This document shows positions 63,054 through 64,000 of a DNA stretch of 64,000 bases, one piece after another. The DNA is from an uncultured Lachnospiraceae bacterium (GTDB taxonomy: Bacteria > Bacillota > Clostridia > Lachnospirales > Lachnospiraceae): NCBI GenBank assembly GCA_947631505.1, contig CANRLR010000006.1:62001-126000 (forward strand). The letters are read 5' to 3'. The notes under the pieces are model-generated. The model made no database searches. It was not told where the DNA came from and worked only from the letters and a program-made list of their open reading frames with translations. A program made the position numbers and the translations under genes. The number at the start of each line of letters is the position of its first letter. Positions within the stretch are counted from its first letter, which is position 1.

Positions 63054-63158
63054 TAACTCAGACAAATATGGAAATGCAGGACTATAAAAAATGCGTGACG
63101 AAGAGCTTTCCTCCAAGTAGGGTACAATTTGTACCCCACTTCAGATGCTTGCTCCTGA

Positions 63159-63302
63159 TGGAAAAATGAGAAAAACACAGGCTGCCAATGTGGGGCATAC
63201 AAAAAACTCAAAGGATTAAGAAAAGAAATTCTGCGGGATAATATGACAAATACTAAAGATTTTGACCAGACGAAAGATGTTTCCAAGAGAAAAGAGAGAT
63301 AA
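63159..63302 (+). other. Possible coding relic before the small Cys-rich gene
   Basis: A 47-codon open stretch without a start reads NTGCQCGAYKKLKGLRKE, then ILRDNMTNTKDF and VSKRKER, and stops at 63300-63302. The composition is protein-like (C-x-C, helical Lys/Arg) and it ends 1 bp before the ATG of the next gene. Upstream frames are broken by stops. It may be the 3' end of a decayed mobile-element gene. The rest of 63054-63158 shows nothing. Confidence 0.3.
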
Positions 63303-63303
63303 A

Positions 63304-63648
63304 ATGAACACGAAAGAGCTACTAGACCAATTCAAGGGACACCGCACCACGGCCAAACATACAGTGCTTTCCACTACCACGGAACAGCTTCGTATCACAG
63401 ATGAAGTTACGGGAGAAAATCAAGTCTTTTCTCCCAGCGTTTACCAAAGCTGTATGCACCCGGAAACGATACGGATCTATGAAATGACGTTACAAATTAT
63501 ATCCGATACAGAATTACAGATTCAAACCCACTATGGAAAATGGACGGTAAACCTTTCTGGAAAACGTGTAGAAGTATCTGATTGGAAAGGGGAAATCCAT
63601 AAAGTGGACTGTAAAAAATGTGAAAACTGTGGCCGTTGTGGATGGTAA
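63304..63648 (+). CDS. Small Cys-rich-tailed protein of unknown function
   Basis: The ATG at 63304 (GAGAG nearby; an in-frame upstream codon at 63262 has no better site) gives 114 aa. The N-terminal half is charged and polar (MNTKELLDQFKGHRTTAKHT), the middle predicted beta (TLQIISDTELQIQTHYGKW, TVNLSGKRVEVSDW). The C-terminus carries DCKKCENCGRCGW, a CxxCxxCxxC cluster suited to metal or Fe-S binding. I do not recognise the family. Neighbours are a probable coding relic and an AraC regulator, so it is likely mobile-element cargo. Confidence 0.6.
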   Translation: MNTKELLDQFKGHRTTAKHTVLSTTTEQLRITDEVTGENQVFSPSVYQSCMHPETIRIYEMTLQIISDTELQIQTHYGKWTVNLSGKRVEVSDWKGEIHKVDCKKCENCGRCGW

Positions 63649-63674
63649 ATCCCTTTTTCCCATTCCTGTACCAG

Positions 63675-64000
63675 CTATTCCCTCCCGCTATTTGTCCGAT
63701 ATTTTTTCGGTGTACAATTTGAGTAACGGAGAAATAGCTTATTAAAGTAACTAGTGGAATTGAACCCACACCTTGATGCGATTTCCGTTACGGATAGCTG
63801 TGTACGGATAAGTAACTCTTTGCTTCGCTGTATCCGGTATTGATTCAGGTACACAATAGGAGAAGTACCGGACATCTCTTTAAACACCCTGCACGAGTAT
63901 TCTTTACTCATGTGGATTTCATCGCATAGATCATTGAGCGTGACCGGTTCCGCATAGTGTGTCTCTATATATTTTATCATAGTTCTAACAAGCTTCCCTT
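63675..64000 (-). CDS. AraC-family transcriptional regulator (C-terminal part, runs off the window)
   Basis: The frame is open to the right edge, so the N-terminal sensory domain lies outside. The visible 108 residues are the double-HTH AraC domain: IKYIETHYAEPVTLNDLCDE, MSKEYSCRVFKEMSGTSPIV, YLNQYRIQRSKELLIRTQLS, then VTEIASRCGFNSTSYFNKLF and TPKKYR. A methionine at 63980 is internal by homology, not the start. The C-terminus is normal. The target genes are unknown; it may control carbohydrate or stress genes beyond the edge. Confidence 0.9.
   Translation of the reverse strand, partial: GKLVRTMIKYIETHYAEPVTLNDLCDEIHMSKEYSCRVFKEMSGTSPIVYLNQYRIQRSKELLIRTQLSVTEIASRCGFNSTSYFNKLFLRYSNCTPKKYRTNSGRE

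Noticed and set aside
63735-63790. tRNA 3'-end-like sequence (GTGGGTTCAATTCC on the minus strand) that could mark an att site
   Set aside because: The T-stem does not pair properly and the stretch codes for the conserved GFNSTSYFNKLF part of the AraC domain, so the match is coincidence.

Overview
The window looks like a chromosomal segment of an endospore-forming, low-to-moderate-GC Firmicute, most likely a gut Lachnospiraceae (Clostridium cluster XIVa). The reasons are spoIIR, a SipL-like SPOCS/LysM coat protein, veg, a PdaA-like deacetylase, a sigma-D-type flagellar promoter, diaminopimelate and MEP-pathway genes, strong GGAGG ribosome binding sites, and large secreted Lys-rich repeat proteins typical of this family. 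The species is not identified.

Left third (1-28 kb), mostly housekeeping. It opens with the start of an SsuA/NrtA-type binding lipoprotein, divergent from a LacI regulator. A TSCPD protein and a preQ1-riboswitch-controlled queT follow, then an M15 carboxypeptidase-plsC pair. Leftward come spoIIR, ddl, a YwiB-like gene and dapF. After ispE and a sigma-D-promoted gene of the flagellar-regulon type lies a block of four leftward ABC exporter genes: a heterodimeric type IV pair with one degenerate site, and two MacB-like ATPase/permease fusions. An aldo/keto reductase is controlled by a divergent MerR regulator with a 20-bp perfect operator in a 19-bp promoter spacer. marR, a PHP phosphatase, rmuC and a cation/proton antiporter lead to a complete pantothenate-to-phosphopantetheine operon, panG-panB-panC-panD-coaBC, which uses the PanG-type ketopantoate reductase.

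Middle (28-44.5 kb), an accessory, surface-antagonism island read leftward. A DNRLRE/Kelch secreted protein and a 2131-aa secreted RHS protein together resemble a WapA split into two genes. The RHS C-terminus resembles a zinc-dependent phospholipase C. Downstream is an array of lipoprotein or anchored beta-propeller-like paralogues, including one gene with two frameshifts and one reduced to a relic. An IS110-family element with a candidate bridge-RNA hairpin interrupts the array. I suggest a toxin plus immunity-array arrangement; this is inference.

Right part (44.5-60.6 kb). veg, a SipL-like gene and a PfoR/EIIC_2 permease run rightward. They converge on a leftward four-gene operon of three tandem PAPS-independent arylsulfate sulfotransferases and a PdaA-like deacetylase. 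A GuaD-like deaminase and a 1891-aa surface protein follow.

The right edge (60.6-64 kb) is a mobile-element scar: a serine resolvase, a frameshifted tnpW, long perfect palindromes, an HNH protein, a small Cys-rich gene and the end of an AraC regulator.

The most novel-looking signal is a roughly 115-nt structured element in two copies (1778-1891 and 33260-33375). It has three hairpins, a possible pseudoknot and compensatory base changes in two stems. Two further, unrelated complex hairpin elements lie at 5122-5249 and 54541-54681.
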